Below the pieces are notes generated by a model, which did not search any database, was not told the DNA's origin, and was given only the letters and a program-made list of their open reading frames with translations. DNA of 64,000 nucleotides, from assembly GCF_003997495.1 (NCBI RefSeq), contig NZ_RZRU01000026.1, forward strand, positions 1-64,000, written 5' to 3'. This document shows positions 17,749-26,141 of this stretch, piece after piece (positions within the stretch are counted from its first letter, which is position 1; the number at the start of each line of letters is the position of its first letter). The position numbers and the translations under genes are program-made. This DNA is from Mesorhizobium sp. M7A.F.Ca.US.008.03.1.1 (GTDB taxonomy: Bacteria > Pseudomonadota > Alphaproteobacteria > Rhizobiales > Rhizobiaceae).

Positions 17749-17991
17749 ATGAAGAAGACCCTCGCAACCACCGCCGCTCTGCTCGCCTTTCTCGGCACGG
17801 CCTATGCCGCGACCGTTCAGGGCACCATCCAGGCCGTGGACCCGACGACCAAGTCGATCACCCTCGACGACGGCAAGATCTACCAGCTGTCGCCGGAAGC
17901 GACGGTCGGGAAACTGAAGGTCGGCGCCAAGGTGGCGGTGACGGTCGATGACAAGACCGGCATCGTGACGTCGATCAAGAAGGCTTCGTAG
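17749..17991 (+). CDS. DUF1344 small exported protein
   Basis: The 80-residue product has a signal peptide (M-K-K-T-L-A-T-T-A-A-L-L-A-F-L, cleavage after T-A-Y-A-A). The mature domain is about 60 residues with alternating strands: V-Q-G-T-I-Q-A-V-D, K-S-I-T-L-D-D-G-K, Y-Q-L-S and K-V-A-V-T-V-D. This is the DUF1344 pattern, a small periplasmic OB-like domain common in rhizobia and of unknown function. It is a single-gene unit with a leader hairpin before it and one or two terminators after it, which suggests an abundant, independently regulated transcript. Confidence 0.85.
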   Translation: MKKTLATTAALLAFLGTAYAATVQGTIQAVDPTTKSITLDDGKIYQLSPEATVGKLKVGAKVAVTVDDKTGIVTSIKKAS

Positions 17992-18007
17992 GGCGAGAGC
18001 ATCGAGC

Positions 18008-18034
18008 GTCGGCAGGCCTGCCGACCGGATTTTT
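18008..18034 (+). terminator. Terminator after DUF1344 gene
   Basis: A perfect 18-base palindrome, GTCGGCAGGCCTGCCGAC at 18008-18025, is followed within four bases by five T residues (18030-18034). It lies 16 bases after the stop codon. Confidence 0.65.
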
Positions 18035-18051
18035 CAAACCCTGTTCCACTC

Positions 18052-18082
18052 ATGGCCGGTCCCTCCGGGGATCGGCCATTTT
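18052..18082 (+). terminator. Second terminator hairpin after DUF1344 gene
   Basis: ATGGCCG (18052-18058) pairs with CGGCCAT (18073-18079), with further pairing inside, and TTTT follows. Together with the palindrome just upstream it would form a tandem terminator before the oxidoreductase gene. Confidence 0.6.
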
Positions 18083-18224
18083 CATCCGTCGCCTCTCGAT
18101 GCCGGGCGACCTGGACAAGGTCTCCCTGCTGGACCCCAGAGCCGGCCGGCGGAACGCTGTCCGGCGGCATCGCTATGGTTTTTGCCAAAAAGCCGCGCTA
18201 TCCCTTGGCCAACGGGGGATATTC

Positions 18225-19847
18225 ATGGCCGACGAACGAAAAGGGTTTCGCCTGTCGCGGCGATTGCTGCTGGGTGCGGCTGTCGTCGGCGGCGCGGTGC
18301 TGTGGGGCGGCACCACCGTGGCGCGGCTGGCGCGCGGGCCCTTGGGACCAAAGAACGCCGGACGGATTGCCGATATCGACGGCATCGCGCTGCCGTTGAA
18401 GCCGCTGGACAATGCGCCGGCCTTCGATGCATCGCTGCCCTGGTCGGCAAAAGGCGGCGACATCAACGATGCCAGCGGCCTGTCGAAGACGCCGGTCTAC
18501 GGCGTGGTCGAGGTCAGCGAGGAAGAGCACATCGACAATGCGCTGGCCTTCGCGCGTGCAAATGGCGTGAAAGTCTCGCTGGCCGCCATTCGCCATTCGA
18601 TGGGCGGGCATGCCTTCGACGACAACGCGCTGGTGCTCGACCTCAGAAAGTTCAACAAGGTCACCGTGGATGCGGCGGCGAAGACCATGACCTTGCAGCC
18701 GGGCGCGCGCTGGCACGACATCCAGAACCTTCTGCATCCGCACTTCGCGGTGAAGGCGATGCAATCGACCGACATCTTCTCGGTCGGCGGCTCGCTGTCG
18801 GTCAACGCGCACGGTATGGACCATCAGGCGGGTTCGGTGGCGGGCTCGATCCGCTCGATGCGGGTGATGCTGGCCGACGGTTCGGTGACGACCTGCTCGC
18901 CAACCGAAAACACCGATCTGTTCCGGCACGTTGTCGGCGGTTACGGCCTGTTCGGCGTGGTGCTGGAGGCGACGCTCGATATCGTCGACAACGCCGTCTA
19001 CCGCACCTCGCGCGAAATCATCAGATCGGACGATTTTCCGAAGTTCTTCGCCGAGGTGCTGGAGCCGAACAAGGATATCGGCCTGTTCTACGGCCATCTG
19101 TCGACGGCGCCGGGCAATTTCCTCGAAGACATGATCGTCTACCGTTACGACAAGGTGGCGGAGCAGCCGCCGGCTGATCAGCCAGCGATTGGTGAGCCGG
19201 GATCGGTCGGATTGAAGCGGGTGATCATCAACCTGGCGAAATGGGGCAGCCTGTTCCAGGAACTGAAGTGGTTCACCGAAAAGACGCTGGAGCCGAAATT
19301 CGAAAGCTGCACGGTGGCGCGCACCTCGGCCATGGCCGAGGGCGAGGCCTGTCTCGTCACCCGCAACAACCCGATGCACGATTCGGTGCCCTATCTCTTC
19401 AACGATCAGATGGAAGAGACCGACATCCTGCACGAATATTTCATTCCACGTGCCGCCTATGTCGAATTCATCGCGGAAGCGCGCGAGATCCTGCGCAACC
19501 AGACGCTGCCGGTGCTCAACGCCTCGGTGCGCATCGTCCACAAGGAGGATGTGGCGCTGACCTACGCGCCGGAGCCGGCCTATTCGCTGGTGCTCTACAT
19601 CAACCAGCCGACCGATGCCGACGGCAATGCCAGGATGCGGGCGCTGACGCGGGCGCTGATCGACGTGACGATCAAGCATGGCGGCCGCTTCTTCCTGCCT
19701 TACCAGCTGCATTATACGGCCAAGGAGTTGCTGGCCTCCTATCCCGAACTGCCGGCCTTCCTGGCGGCGAAGCGGCAGTATGACCCTACGGAACTGTTTT
19801 CCTCGACCTTCTACCGTGCCATCAAGGCGCTGAGCGGGGTGGCGTAG
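18225..19847 (+). CDS. Tat-exported FAD-binding oxidoreductase
   Basis: The ATG at 18225 follows a GGGGGA ribosome binding site; the longer open frame upstream is not needed. Residues 1-30 look like a twin-arginine signal (R-L-S-R-R-L-L-L-G-A-A-V-V-G-G). The PCMH-type FAD domain follows, with I-R-H-S-M-G-G-H-A near 125, V-D-A-A-A-K-T-M-T-L-Q-P-G-A-R and V-G-G-S-L-S-V-N-A-H-G near 190. The C-terminal half is a substrate cap domain. This vanillyl-alcohol-oxidase-type fold oxidises alcohols, sugars or lactones with FAD; the substrate is unknown. A small exported-protein gene follows after 15 bases and is probably in the same operon. Confidence 0.85.
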   Translation: MADERKGFRLSRRLLLGAAVVGGAVLWGGTTVARLARGPLGPKNAGRIADIDGIALPLKPLDNAPAFDASLPWSAKGGDINDASGLSKTPVYGVVEVSEEEHIDNALAFARANGVKVSLAAIRHSMGGHAFDDNALVLDLRKFNKVTVDAAAKTMTLQPGARWHDIQNLLHPHFAVKAMQSTDIFSVGGSLSVNAHGMDHQAGSVAGSIRSMRVMLADGSVTTCSPTENTDLFRHVVGGYGLFGVVLEATLDIVDNAVYRTSREIIRSDDFPKFFAEVLEPNKDIGLFYGHLSTAPGNFLEDMIVYRYDKVAEQPPADQPAIGEPGSVGLKRVIINLAKWGSLFQELKWFTEKTLEPKFESCTVARTSAMAEGEACLVTRNNPMHDSVPYLFNDQMEETDILHEYFIPRAAYVEFIAEAREILRNQTLPVLNASVRIVHKEDVALTYAPEPAYSLVLYINQPTDADGNARMRALTRALIDVTIKHGGRFFLPYQLHYTAKELLASYPELPAFLAAKRQYDPTELFSSTFYRAIKALSGVA

Positions 19848-19862
19848 ACGTTAGGAGACTTC

Positions 19863-20495
19863 ATGCGCAAGGTATCAGCCGCGGCACTCATCCTCATCGG
19901 GCTGTGCGCTGGTCCTGCGGGAGCCGAGGATCTCAAGGCCTTCAAGCTGACCATCGACGGTGTGACGGTCGATATCGATCCCGGCGAGAGCGCTGACGTG
20001 ACGTTGCCCGGCGGCAAGCAGAGCACGGTGACGCTCGAGCGCAACGACTTCGCTACCTTTTCCGGCAGCGTTTTTTCCTTCGTTCACCCCAGCAGCATTT
20101 CGGTGACCAAGACCGATCTCGGCGATGATATCACGCAGTATCTGATGGCGTCGGCTCTCGGCACGATCGTCGTCGTGCAGGAATATGGCACGATGAATCC
20201 GGTGTCGCTCAACCAGTTGATGCTGCAGGAGATGACCAAGGAATCGGTGCAGGCCGGCGCCAAGCTGACGCAGGAGCCGACGACGCGCAAACTCGCCGAC
20301 GGCAAGGAATTGACCGGCATCCGCGCCGAGGTGAAGACACGCACCGACACCGCCGATTTCGAGATCGTCGGCTTCGGCCTGGCCGATCGGGGGCTGCTGT
20401 TCATCACCCGCGTTGCCGGCGAGGATGCAGCGACCGAAAAGCCGCTTATCGACAAGTTCTGGCAGAGCCTGAAAGTCAAGTTGCAGCGGGACTAG
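19863..20495 (+). CDS. Exported hypothetical protein, 210 aa
   Basis: TAGGAG lies directly before the ATG at 19863. A signal peptide is clear (M-R-K-V-S-A-A-A-L-I-L-I-G-L-C-A-G, cleavage after P-A-G-A). The mature part is beta-rich: L-T-I-D-G-V-T-V-D-I-D-P-G-E near residue 30, V-T-L-E-R-N-D-F-A-T near 55, and a C-terminal F-W-Q-S-L-K-V-K. It contains no cysteine after the signal and no known catalytic motif. It follows the FAD oxidoreductase by 15 bases, so it may be a periplasmic partner of that enzyme, which is inference from position only. Confidence 0.75.
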   Translation: MRKVSAAALILIGLCAGPAGAEDLKAFKLTIDGVTVDIDPGESADVTLPGGKQSTVTLERNDFATFSGSVFSFVHPSSISVTKTDLGDDITQYLMASALGTIVVVQEYGTMNPVSLNQLMLQEMTKESVQAGAKLTQEPTTRKLADGKELTGIRAEVKTRTDTADFEIVGFGLADRGLLFITRVAGEDAATEKPLIDKFWQSLKVKLQRD

Positions 20496-20590
20496 GGTCG
20501 TGTCCCGGTTTGGATTTCGGTTGGGTTCCACACTTTTGCGTAACGGCGGCTCAAGTTATTTAGACGATCCTGAATTGGAGGTCCTGCAGC

Positions 20591-21121
20591 ATGGCGAAGC
20601 TCATTTTCAGAATGAACCAGTCACTCGACGGCTATGTCGACCACCAGAGAATGCCATCAGGCCCGACGATCTTTCGTCACTGGATAGAGCAAGTGCGCAA
20701 TTTGAGCGGCAGTGTTTACGGTCGCGGCATGTACGAGGTCATGCGTTATTGGGACGAAGACAGTCCTGAGTGGAGCGCGGAGGCACACGAATTCGCGGCG
20801 GCGTGGCGGAGCCAACCGAAATGGGTTGTGTCGCGCTCGCTGAAGTCGGTCGGCCCCAACGCCACACTTGTCGGGGACGACGTCGAGGCGGTGATAGGTG
20901 GGTTGAAGGCTGAGCTCGTCGGGGAGATTTCAGTTTCTGGACCAAACCTGGCACGAAGCCTGACCGACCTTGGTCTTGTCGATGCGTACCAGCTCTACCT
21001 CCATCCGTTCGTGCTTGGTCATGGCAAGCCATTCTTCGCCGGCCCCCGGCCGCCGCTTCGCTTTGTGGCCAGCGATTTGATTGGCGACGACGTGATCAGG
21101 TTGACCTATGTGCCTGCCTGA
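20591..21121 (+). CDS. Dihydrofolate-reductase-like (RibD C-terminal) family protein
   Basis: The 176-residue protein has the DHFR-like fold of the RibD C-terminal domain: K-L-I-F-R-M-N-Q-S-L-D-G-Y-V-D at the start, Y-G-R-G-M-Y-E-V-M near residue 42, and G-E-I-S-V-S-G-P-N-L-A-R-S-L near 116 with L-V-D-A-Y-Q-L-Y-L-H-P-F-V-L-G-H-G-K-P-F-F after it. This is the common YyaP/YwjB-type stand-alone version, presumed to be an NADPH-dependent reductase of unknown substrate. It is not in a riboflavin cluster. A GGAGG ribosome binding site lies at good spacing and the gene appears to be transcribed alone. Confidence 0.85.
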   Translation: MAKLIFRMNQSLDGYVDHQRMPSGPTIFRHWIEQVRNLSGSVYGRGMYEVMRYWDEDSPEWSAEAHEFAAAWRSQPKWVVSRSLKSVGPNATLVGDDVEAVIGGLKAELVGEISVSGPNLARSLTDLGLVDAYQLYLHPFVLGHGKPFFAGPRPPLRFVASDLIGDDVIRLTYVPA

Positions 21122-21154
21122 TCACGCGGTCGTCAAACCGAGACGCCAGCGGGC

Positions 21155-21676
21155 CTACAGCCCCTTTGGCATCAATCCGGCCAGCCAGTTTACGGAGCGC
21201 TTCGCAACGTCGGCGGTCGCCGAGGCGGCGCGGCCAAGATCGGTCTTGACCACGGCGTAGCCGTTTTTCGTGCGATAAAGCACACCGGTTCCGCCATCGA
21301 CCACCTGTTCATAGGCGACGGGCCGGGCGGCATCGGCTTCCATGGCCGTCGTCGGCGAACCGACCGAGACGCTCGGCCGGTGGCTCAATTCCGGCGGCAG
21401 CGGGCTTTCGGTTCTGACGACCCGGCTGACGGGCTTCAATTCCGGGCGCGATGCGGTCGCGGCCAGTTGCGAGGAGGACGACGAACCCTTCGTGCGGCAA
21501 ATGCCGGAGACGAGCGGATAGTTGAAATTGCGCTCGTGCAGCATCTGGCTTTTCATCGCGGCTTCGCACTCGGCGACGGTCGACCATTTGGCCGGCGTCT
21601 CGCCGATATATTCGCAAAGCTTGGCGTCGCAGTCGCAACCGACAATGGTCATGGCGACAAGGGCGGTCTTGATCAC
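21155..21676 (-). CDS. Hypothetical exported cysteine-containing protein, 173 aa
   Basis: I choose the GTG at 21676 (I-K-T-A-L-V-A-M-T-I-V-G), preceded by GAAGGG, instead of the ATG 36 bases upstream, which would add a cysteine- and arginine-rich stretch before the hydrophobic start. The N-terminal 12 residues are hydrophobic and followed by C-D-C-D-A-K-L-C-E-Y-I-G-E-T-P, then W-S-T-V-A-E-C-E-A-A-M and V-S-G-I-C-R. That pattern of paired cysteines suggests a small disulfide-bonded exported domain. The second half is Ser/Pro-rich and ends in a helix near N-W-L-A-G-L-M-P. I do not recognise a family. Confidence 0.6.
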   Translation of the reverse strand: MIKTALVAMTIVGCDCDAKLCEYIGETPAKWSTVAECEAAMKSQMLHERNFNYPLVSGICRTKGSSSSSQLAATASRPELKPVSRVVRTESPLPPELSHRPSVSVGSPTTAMEADAARPVAYEQVVDGGTGVLYRTKNGYAVVKTDLGRAASATADVAKRSVNWLAGLMPKGL

Positions 21677-21718
21677 GGTCTGGTCCCTTCGAGATGCCCC
21701 CCGGCAGCCCATTCAGGT

Positions 21719-21788
21719 GCATGTCGTTGTCCCAAAACCGGTTTCCACCCTCGGGTCGAGCCCGTGGGCATGCTTTTGGGCGACGTGC
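21719..21788. repeat. Dispersed palindromic element (GCATGTCG...CGACGTGC)
   Basis: Imperfect outer arms GCATGTCGTTGTCCCAAAA and TTTTGGGCGACGTGC enclose an ACCGGTTTCCACC core and an inner GGGTCGAGCCCG segment ending in GCATGC. I recall this core as part of a frequent rhizobial intergenic palindrome. A related element lies at 29147. Confidence 0.6.
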
Positions 21789-21894
21789 AAATATTCTTTC
21801 GCGCGCGAACAAGGCGGGATTTGGCCGCGATTGTGGAATGCGCGTGGCGGAGCGCTCGAAATGCATAATCCTGGCCGGGCGTGGCCGAAAGGCC

Positions 21895-23025
21895 TCAGTA
21901 ATCGTAGAGGTGTTCGAGCCTGGCGCCTGACTTGATCAGCGCCGGCAGGACGAGGTGCAGCTTGCGCACGGCGACGACCATGCCGGTGCGGCGCGTCGCG
22001 GGCTCTGCCGGCAGCGGATAGCTGAACAGGATGCGCATGCCTTCGGGGACGGCGATCGTGTCGGTGGAGAGCACGGTGGCCATGATTTCGTCATTGCCGC
22101 CGATTTCGACGAAAGAGACGCCCTTGTCGATCAGGCGCGGGATCATTTCGGTGAAGACCTGATAGCGCCTGGTGACGAAGATGGCCCCATCGGCGCCCAT
22201 GTCGCGTTCGAGCAACGTGTCGGGCTCGTTGCGGGTGGCTTCTCCGACTGGCCCCTTGGCCCAGACATGGATGTCGAGCAAGGCAGGGTCCATCGTGGCG
22301 GCGAGGGCCTTTTTGATCAGGTCGGCATAGCCCTGCTTGATGGTGTCGGCGAGGCCGAACGCCAGCTTGCGTTCGCTGGTGCGGATCGAGCTGTCGCCCG
22401 GCGCCGGCTGCACCGCAAACAGGCCGGCGCGCTTTTCGGCATAGGGGAACTGATACCACGGCACCTGGTCGAGAAACCCTGCATAGTCCGCCGCCACCTT
22501 GGCCTGATAGATGTCGGCGGCGGTGCGCTTGCCTGCGGCGGCCTCGGTGATGCGGCCGACCGTGTTCTCATAGGCCCACTGCAGGATGTGCTCGATCGAG
22601 TGGCTGGTGCCGATGATGACCAGCATCTGGTGGTTGGCGTAGTTGAACTTGTAGGGAGAGCTGGCGCGGATCACCATGGCGTAGTCCTGCCAGAAGCGGC
22701 CGACATAGGACCAGTAGGGGAAGCCGCTCGGCTGGTCCTTGTCGACGAAGCCGGCATATTCGCGCGCGGCGTAGACGATCGCCCATTCCGGATAGGTGAG
22801 AAAGGTCGATTCCTCCGGCCGCTGGTAGCCTGGAATCTCGGCGCGGACCTTGTCGGCCAGTGCCTTGGGCGGGGCGCCGTCGGCAATGCCGGGCAACGGC
22901 GCCTTGTCGAGTGACGAGGTCGTCAGGAAGCCGTAGCTCAGCCCGGCGATCGGGATGAGGATGACGATGACGACCAGCCAGAGGATCGTCTTGATGATGC
23001 GCTTCAGCCAGCGGAACAGGAACAT
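21895..23025 (-). CDS. Membrane-anchored hypothetical protein, 376 aa
   Basis: The N-terminus has one strong membrane span (L-W-L-V-V-I-V-I-L-I-P-I-A-G-L near residues 14-32), after which the protein is probably periplasmic. Conserved-looking patches include T-F-L-T-Y-P-E-W-A-I-V-Y, W-Q-D-Y-A-M-V-I-R and T-S-H-S-I-E-H-I-L-Q-W, the last with two histidines that might bind a metal or haem. No cysteine pairs or known catalytic motif are visible. The start lies only six bases after the stop of the upstream four-span membrane protein, so the two are an operon and likely act together. Function is unknown to me. Confidence 0.75.
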   Translation of the reverse strand: MFLFRWLKRIIKTILWLVVIVILIPIAGLSYGFLTTSSLDKAPLPGIADGAPPKALADKVRAEIPGYQRPEESTFLTYPEWAIVYAAREYAGFVDKDQPSGFPYWSYVGRFWQDYAMVIRASSPYKFNYANHQMLVIIGTSHSIEHILQWAYENTVGRITEAAAGKRTAADIYQAKVAADYAGFLDQVPWYQFPYAEKRAGLFAVQPAPGDSSIRTSERKLAFGLADTIKQGYADLIKKALAATMDPALLDIHVWAKGPVGEATRNEPDTLLERDMGADGAIFVTRRYQVFTEMIPRLIDKGVSFVEIGGNDEIMATVLSTDTIAVPEGMRILFSYPLPAEPATRRTGMVVAVRKLHLVLPALIKSGARLEHLYDY

Positions 23026-23031
23026 GCCCGA

Positions 23032-23466
23032 TCAGGCCGTGGCGAAGTGGTCTTGTGCGCGCTTCGCCAGCCAGAAGCCGACATAGACGGCGAAGCCGCC
23101 AATGACGATGTGCGGCAGGTTGGCGAAGAAGCGAGCCGGGAATTCGATGTCGTTGAGAGAGCGGAAGCCGTTGATGAAGATGCCGGCATCGAGGCAGCCG
23201 GAACCGGTGATCAGCCCGAGCACGCCGTCGAACAGGTAGACCGAACCGAACAGCTTGAAATAGAACACCGCCTGGCGGTGCGAAATGAAGGCGGCGGCCA
23301 GTGCCCAGACGCCGGAGAAGGCGTGCAGCAGGTCGTCATACCATTGCAGAGAGAACAGGCCGAACAGATTGCCGTCGGCATCGTTGAATGCCGGTATATA
23401 GCCGATAGCGACGACGCTGAAAAACAGGAAAGCATAGGCAACGGCAAGCTTCTGGATGAGCGTCAT
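23032..23466 (-). CDS. Four-span membrane protein, 144 aa, unknown function
   Basis: AAGGGGG precedes the ATG at 23466. The protein has four predicted spans: A-Y-A-F-L-F-F-S-V-V-A-I-G near the start, D-L-L-H-A-F-S-G-V-W-A-L-A-A-A near 45-60, F-K-L-F-G-S-V-Y-L-F-D-G-V-L near 75-90, and H-I-V-I-G-G-F-A-V-Y-V-G-F-W at the end. The arrangement, with H-A-F-S-G and L-F-D-G-V-L-G inside spans, resembles small DUF4383-like membrane proteins. It is the first gene of a two-gene operon with the membrane-anchored protein downstream. Confidence 0.75.
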   Translation of the reverse strand: MTLIQKLAVAYAFLFFSVVAIGYIPAFNDADGNLFGLFSLQWYDDLLHAFSGVWALAAAFISHRQAVFYFKLFGSVYLFDGVLGLITGSGCLDAGIFINGFRSLNDIEFPARFFANLPHIVIGGFAVYVGFWLAKRAQDHFATA

Positions 23467-23594
23467 GAAGTATCCCCCTTCTACGACCCCATTTGCAAAC
23501 AGACTCTGACGACGCAGCGATACTAACCGATTTTAGCGCGTGGTGAAGCGGCGCTCGCAAGATCGCCGGCAAGGGGCATCGAGGGGAGAAAAGA

Positions 23595-23950
23595 CAGTCG
23601 GCGCCGGGATTTCTCCCAGCGCCTCCCTGTCAGATCAGGACACGTTCGCGGCAGCAACTTCCGTAAAGTCGTCGCGCCTTGCCGGCCTTGATTTTGACGG
23701 TCCTGCCAGTCCGCCGCCCGAGAGCAGCGTCCGTTCGGGACCACGCCGGTCTCCACCCTTGCGAGCTTTGCCCTGCGCACCATCGAAGGTTTTTGCCGTC
23801 CTTCATGGCAGCATCGGTCCGCCGTCGGCGTTGGCACGCTTTCCGCGGCCCCGTAGGTCTCGGCTCCGTCCCTCGAAACAGGCAAGCCTGCTCTCGCTTC
23901 GGGCCGTACGGGCCTCAGGAAATCCGCCTTTCACTTCGCCTTTCGGCTTG
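23595..23950 (-). ncRNA. Candidate structured RNA, boundaries approximate
   Basis: The 712 bases between the neighbouring genes contain frames on all sides but none looks like protein. Read on the minus strand the block folds locally. It has a 10-base-pair stem with a GAAA loop (23600-23609 with 23614-23623), a GCC-GAAA-GGC hairpin (23938-23947), CCATGAAGG pairing with CCTTCGATGG with one bulge (23780-23808), and CGACTT/AAGTTG (23655-23671). The terminal GAAA hairpin is followed by CTTTTC. GNRA loops appear only in this orientation. I looked for the universal RNase P, tmRNA and SRP motifs and did not find them, so the class is unknown. Confidence 0.45.
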
Positions 23951-24178
23951 ATGATCGGTAGCCGCCTGAGATGGGTTTAACCTATGCCGGGTAAGGGTCC
24001 TGGGGAATGGCCTGAGGCCTGTGGATAGCGGGATTATCGGGGATCGTTTGCCCCAAACCTGGGAATTCGAGCGCCGGCTGCTTTAGACAGACCGCCCGCT
24101 TTTATGCGTACGAGCCGACAGCGCCCCTTGCTCCGCCGGTGGGCACGGGCTTCAATGCCGGCAAAGGATCGGACCTGC

Positions 24179-25144
24179 ATGTCCGGCGCCGGGGAGGGCG
24201 GGTATTTGAAAGTCGGGGTGGTTCTCAATCCGATTGCCGGTGGCGGCCGGCTGAAACGGCATTGGCCTGATGTCGCCGCGTCGCTGAAGAAGCACTTCGG
24301 CGAATTCGAGCTGCGCGAGACGCAGGCCGAAGGTGATGCCGAAAGGCTGGCGATCGATCTTGCCGCGAGCGGTTTCGATCTGGTGATTGCGGCCGGCGGT
24401 GACGGCACTGCCAGCGAAGTGGCGGACGGCCTGCTGCAGGCATTCCAGGAGACTGGCCGGACCACCGAGCTCGGCCTCTTGCCGTGCGGCACCGGCATCG
24501 ATTTCGCGCGCGGGCTCGGCCTGCCGAAAGAGGTGGACGCGACGCTGAAGCGGATCGCCGAGGCCAAGGCTCGCAAGGTCGATGCCGGGCGCATCTGCTA
24601 CATCGACGATCACGGCGCGCTGGCCAGCCGGCACTTCGTCAACATCGCCAGTCTGGGGCTTTCCGGCGCCACCGACCGCGCCGTCAATGCCGACAAGCGC
24701 AAAGGCAGGATGTCGGCCAAGGCACTGTTCCTGTGGCGCACCGTGGTCGAGTTCATCCGCTACCGCTTCCAGGACGTCAGGATCACCGTCGACGACGGCC
24801 CGCCCGTCGAAGCGCGCATGGCGCTGGTGGCGGTGGCCAATGGAAAGTTCTTCGGCGGCGGCATGATGATCGCGCCAGACGCCGAACTCACCGACGGGCA
24901 GTTCGACATCGTCATCCTGCGCGCGGCCGGCAAGCTGAAGCTGATCTGGGATATACGGCTGCTCTATGGCGGCCGGCACCGCAACCACCCTGACATCACC
25001 ATCCTGCGCGGCCGGAAAGTGGTGGTCGAACCGCTCGGCGATGTCGAAAAGAACGGCGCGCTGGTCGACATAGACGGCGAGTCGCCGGGACGCATACCGG
25101 CGACCTTCGAGATCCTGCGGGGTGCATTGACGCTCAGATACTGA
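24179..25144 (+). CDS. Diacylglycerol kinase / YegS-type lipid kinase
   Basis: The 321-residue product has the diacylglycerol-kinase catalytic fold: V-V-L-N-P-I-A-G-G-G-R near residue 12, the nucleotide loop A-A-G-G-D-G-T-A-S-E-V near 72, and L-P-C-G-T-G-I-D-F-A-R-G-L-G near 100. The C-terminal part ends with D-G-E-S-P-G as in YegS/DgkB-like enzymes. Members phosphorylate diacylglycerol, sphingosine or other lipids at the membrane face. I choose the ATG at 24179 (M-S-G-A-G-E-G) with AAAGGA upstream; a frame 25 codons longer is basic and unlike the family. It is transcribed alone. Confidence 0.87.
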   Translation: MSGAGEGGYLKVGVVLNPIAGGGRLKRHWPDVAASLKKHFGEFELRETQAEGDAERLAIDLAASGFDLVIAAGGDGTASEVADGLLQAFQETGRTTELGLLPCGTGIDFARGLGLPKEVDATLKRIAEAKARKVDAGRICYIDDHGALASRHFVNIASLGLSGATDRAVNADKRKGRMSAKALFLWRTVVEFIRYRFQDVRITVDDGPPVEARMALVAVANGKFFGGGMMIAPDAELTDGQFDIVILRAAGKLKLIWDIRLLYGGRHRNHPDITILRGRKVVVEPLGDVEKNGALVDIDGESPGRIPATFEILRGALTLRY

Positions 25145-25223
25145 ATCAAGCCGTTGACAGATTGATTCAGATGAATCCGCCGATCAATCCAACGTCCTGA
25201 AAACGCTTGATATCTGGCTGGCG

Positions 25224-26141
25224 TCAGAGTTCCAGCTTGGCCGGGAAACCAGGCGCGCGCAGGTCGGTATCGACGGCATCCTCGAGCAATTTAACGATCT
25301 GGGTGGACCATGCGCTGCCGCCATATTCCTGTTTGCCCATCTGAAAAATCTCACTCACAAGCGGCGCCAGTTGGAGTGGCAGTCTGAATTCCCTGCCCAT
25401 CGCCAGCGCGAAGCCGAGGTCCTTTAGCGCCAGGTCCATGGTGAAGCCGATGTCGTAGGAGCCGTTGAGAATGAGTTGGCTTTCGGTCTCGTGGACGAAG
25501 CTGTTGCCCGAGGACGCAACGATGGCGTGGTAGGATTGGGCGAGGTCAAGACCGCCCTGTTTGGCCAGCATCAGCGCCTCGCCGGCGGCGACGAGATGAA
25601 TGAAGGCGAGCATGTTGGTGATCACCTTGATCACCGCCGCCGAGCCGACCGGACCCATCAGGAACGACTTCGCGCACATCGCTTCGATTGCTGGGCGATG
25701 ACGCGCGTAGAGCGCTGGATCGCCGCCGACCAGTGCGGTGATTTTTCCGACCGCCGCCAGATGCACGCCACCGGTGACCGGGCATTCAAGTGTTTCGACG
25801 CCCTTGGCCGAGGCGAGGGCCGCGAGGCGGAGAATCTCGTCGCGTCCGTTGGTCGACATCTCGATCCAGCTGCCGCCCTGGGGCAGGCCCTCAAGCAATC
25901 CGCCGGGGCCGGCCAGCACCGCTTCGCTGACCTTGGGCGAGGGCAGGCACGTGATGGCGTTGCCGGCCCGCGCGGCGGCGTCGGCGGCGCTCTTCACTGC
26001 CGTGGCGCCGAGCGCCACAAGGCGCTCGACGGCGGCGGGGTCGCGGTCGAAGACGGTGACGGCAAAGCCGTTGCGGATCAGGCTGACGGCAAGGTTGCCG
26101 CCGAGATGGCCAAGGCCGATGAAGGCGTAGCTTTTACTCAC
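25224..26141 (-). CDS. 3-hydroxyisobutyrate-dehydrogenase-like NAD(P) oxidoreductase
   Basis: The 305-residue protein has the beta-hydroxyacid dehydrogenase layout: the dinucleotide loop F-I-G-L-G-H-L-G-G-N-L-A at residues 7-18, V-F-D-R-D for cofactor choice, C-P-V-T-G-G-V (substrate motif) near 118, and the catalytic lysine motif I-K-V-I-T-N-M near 170. It oxidises a beta-hydroxy acid or reduces the semialdehyde. It is the last gene of a three-gene operon; its ATG overlaps the TGA of the enolase-superfamily gene as ATGA. The substrate is therefore probably a product of that dehydratase, which is inference. Confidence 0.87.
   Translation of the reverse strand: MSKSYAFIGLGHLGGNLAVSLIRNGFAVTVFDRDPAAVERLVALGATAVKSAADAAARAGNAITCLPSPKVSEAVLAGPGGLLEGLPQGGSWIEMSTNGRDEILRLAALASAKGVETLECPVTGGVHLAAVGKITALVGGDPALYARHRPAIEAMCAKSFLMGPVGSAAVIKVITNMLAFIHLVAAGEALMLAKQGGLDLAQSYHAIVASSGNSFVHETESQLILNGSYDIGFTMDLALKDLGFALAMGREFRLPLQLAPLVSEIFQMGKQEYGGSAWSTQIVKLLEDAVDTDLRAPGFPAKLEL

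Noticed and set aside
23595..23950. Identification of the structured block as RNase P RNA, tmRNA or SRP RNA
   Set aside because: The universal RNase P P4 motif, a tmRNA tag-coding frame with its tRNA-like ends, and the SRP Alu/helix 8 motif are all absent on either strand.
23540..23980. Open frames of 146 and 120 codons on both strands in the large gap
   Set aside because: Neither shows a domain, a ribosome binding site or normal composition. RNA-like stems explain the sequence better.
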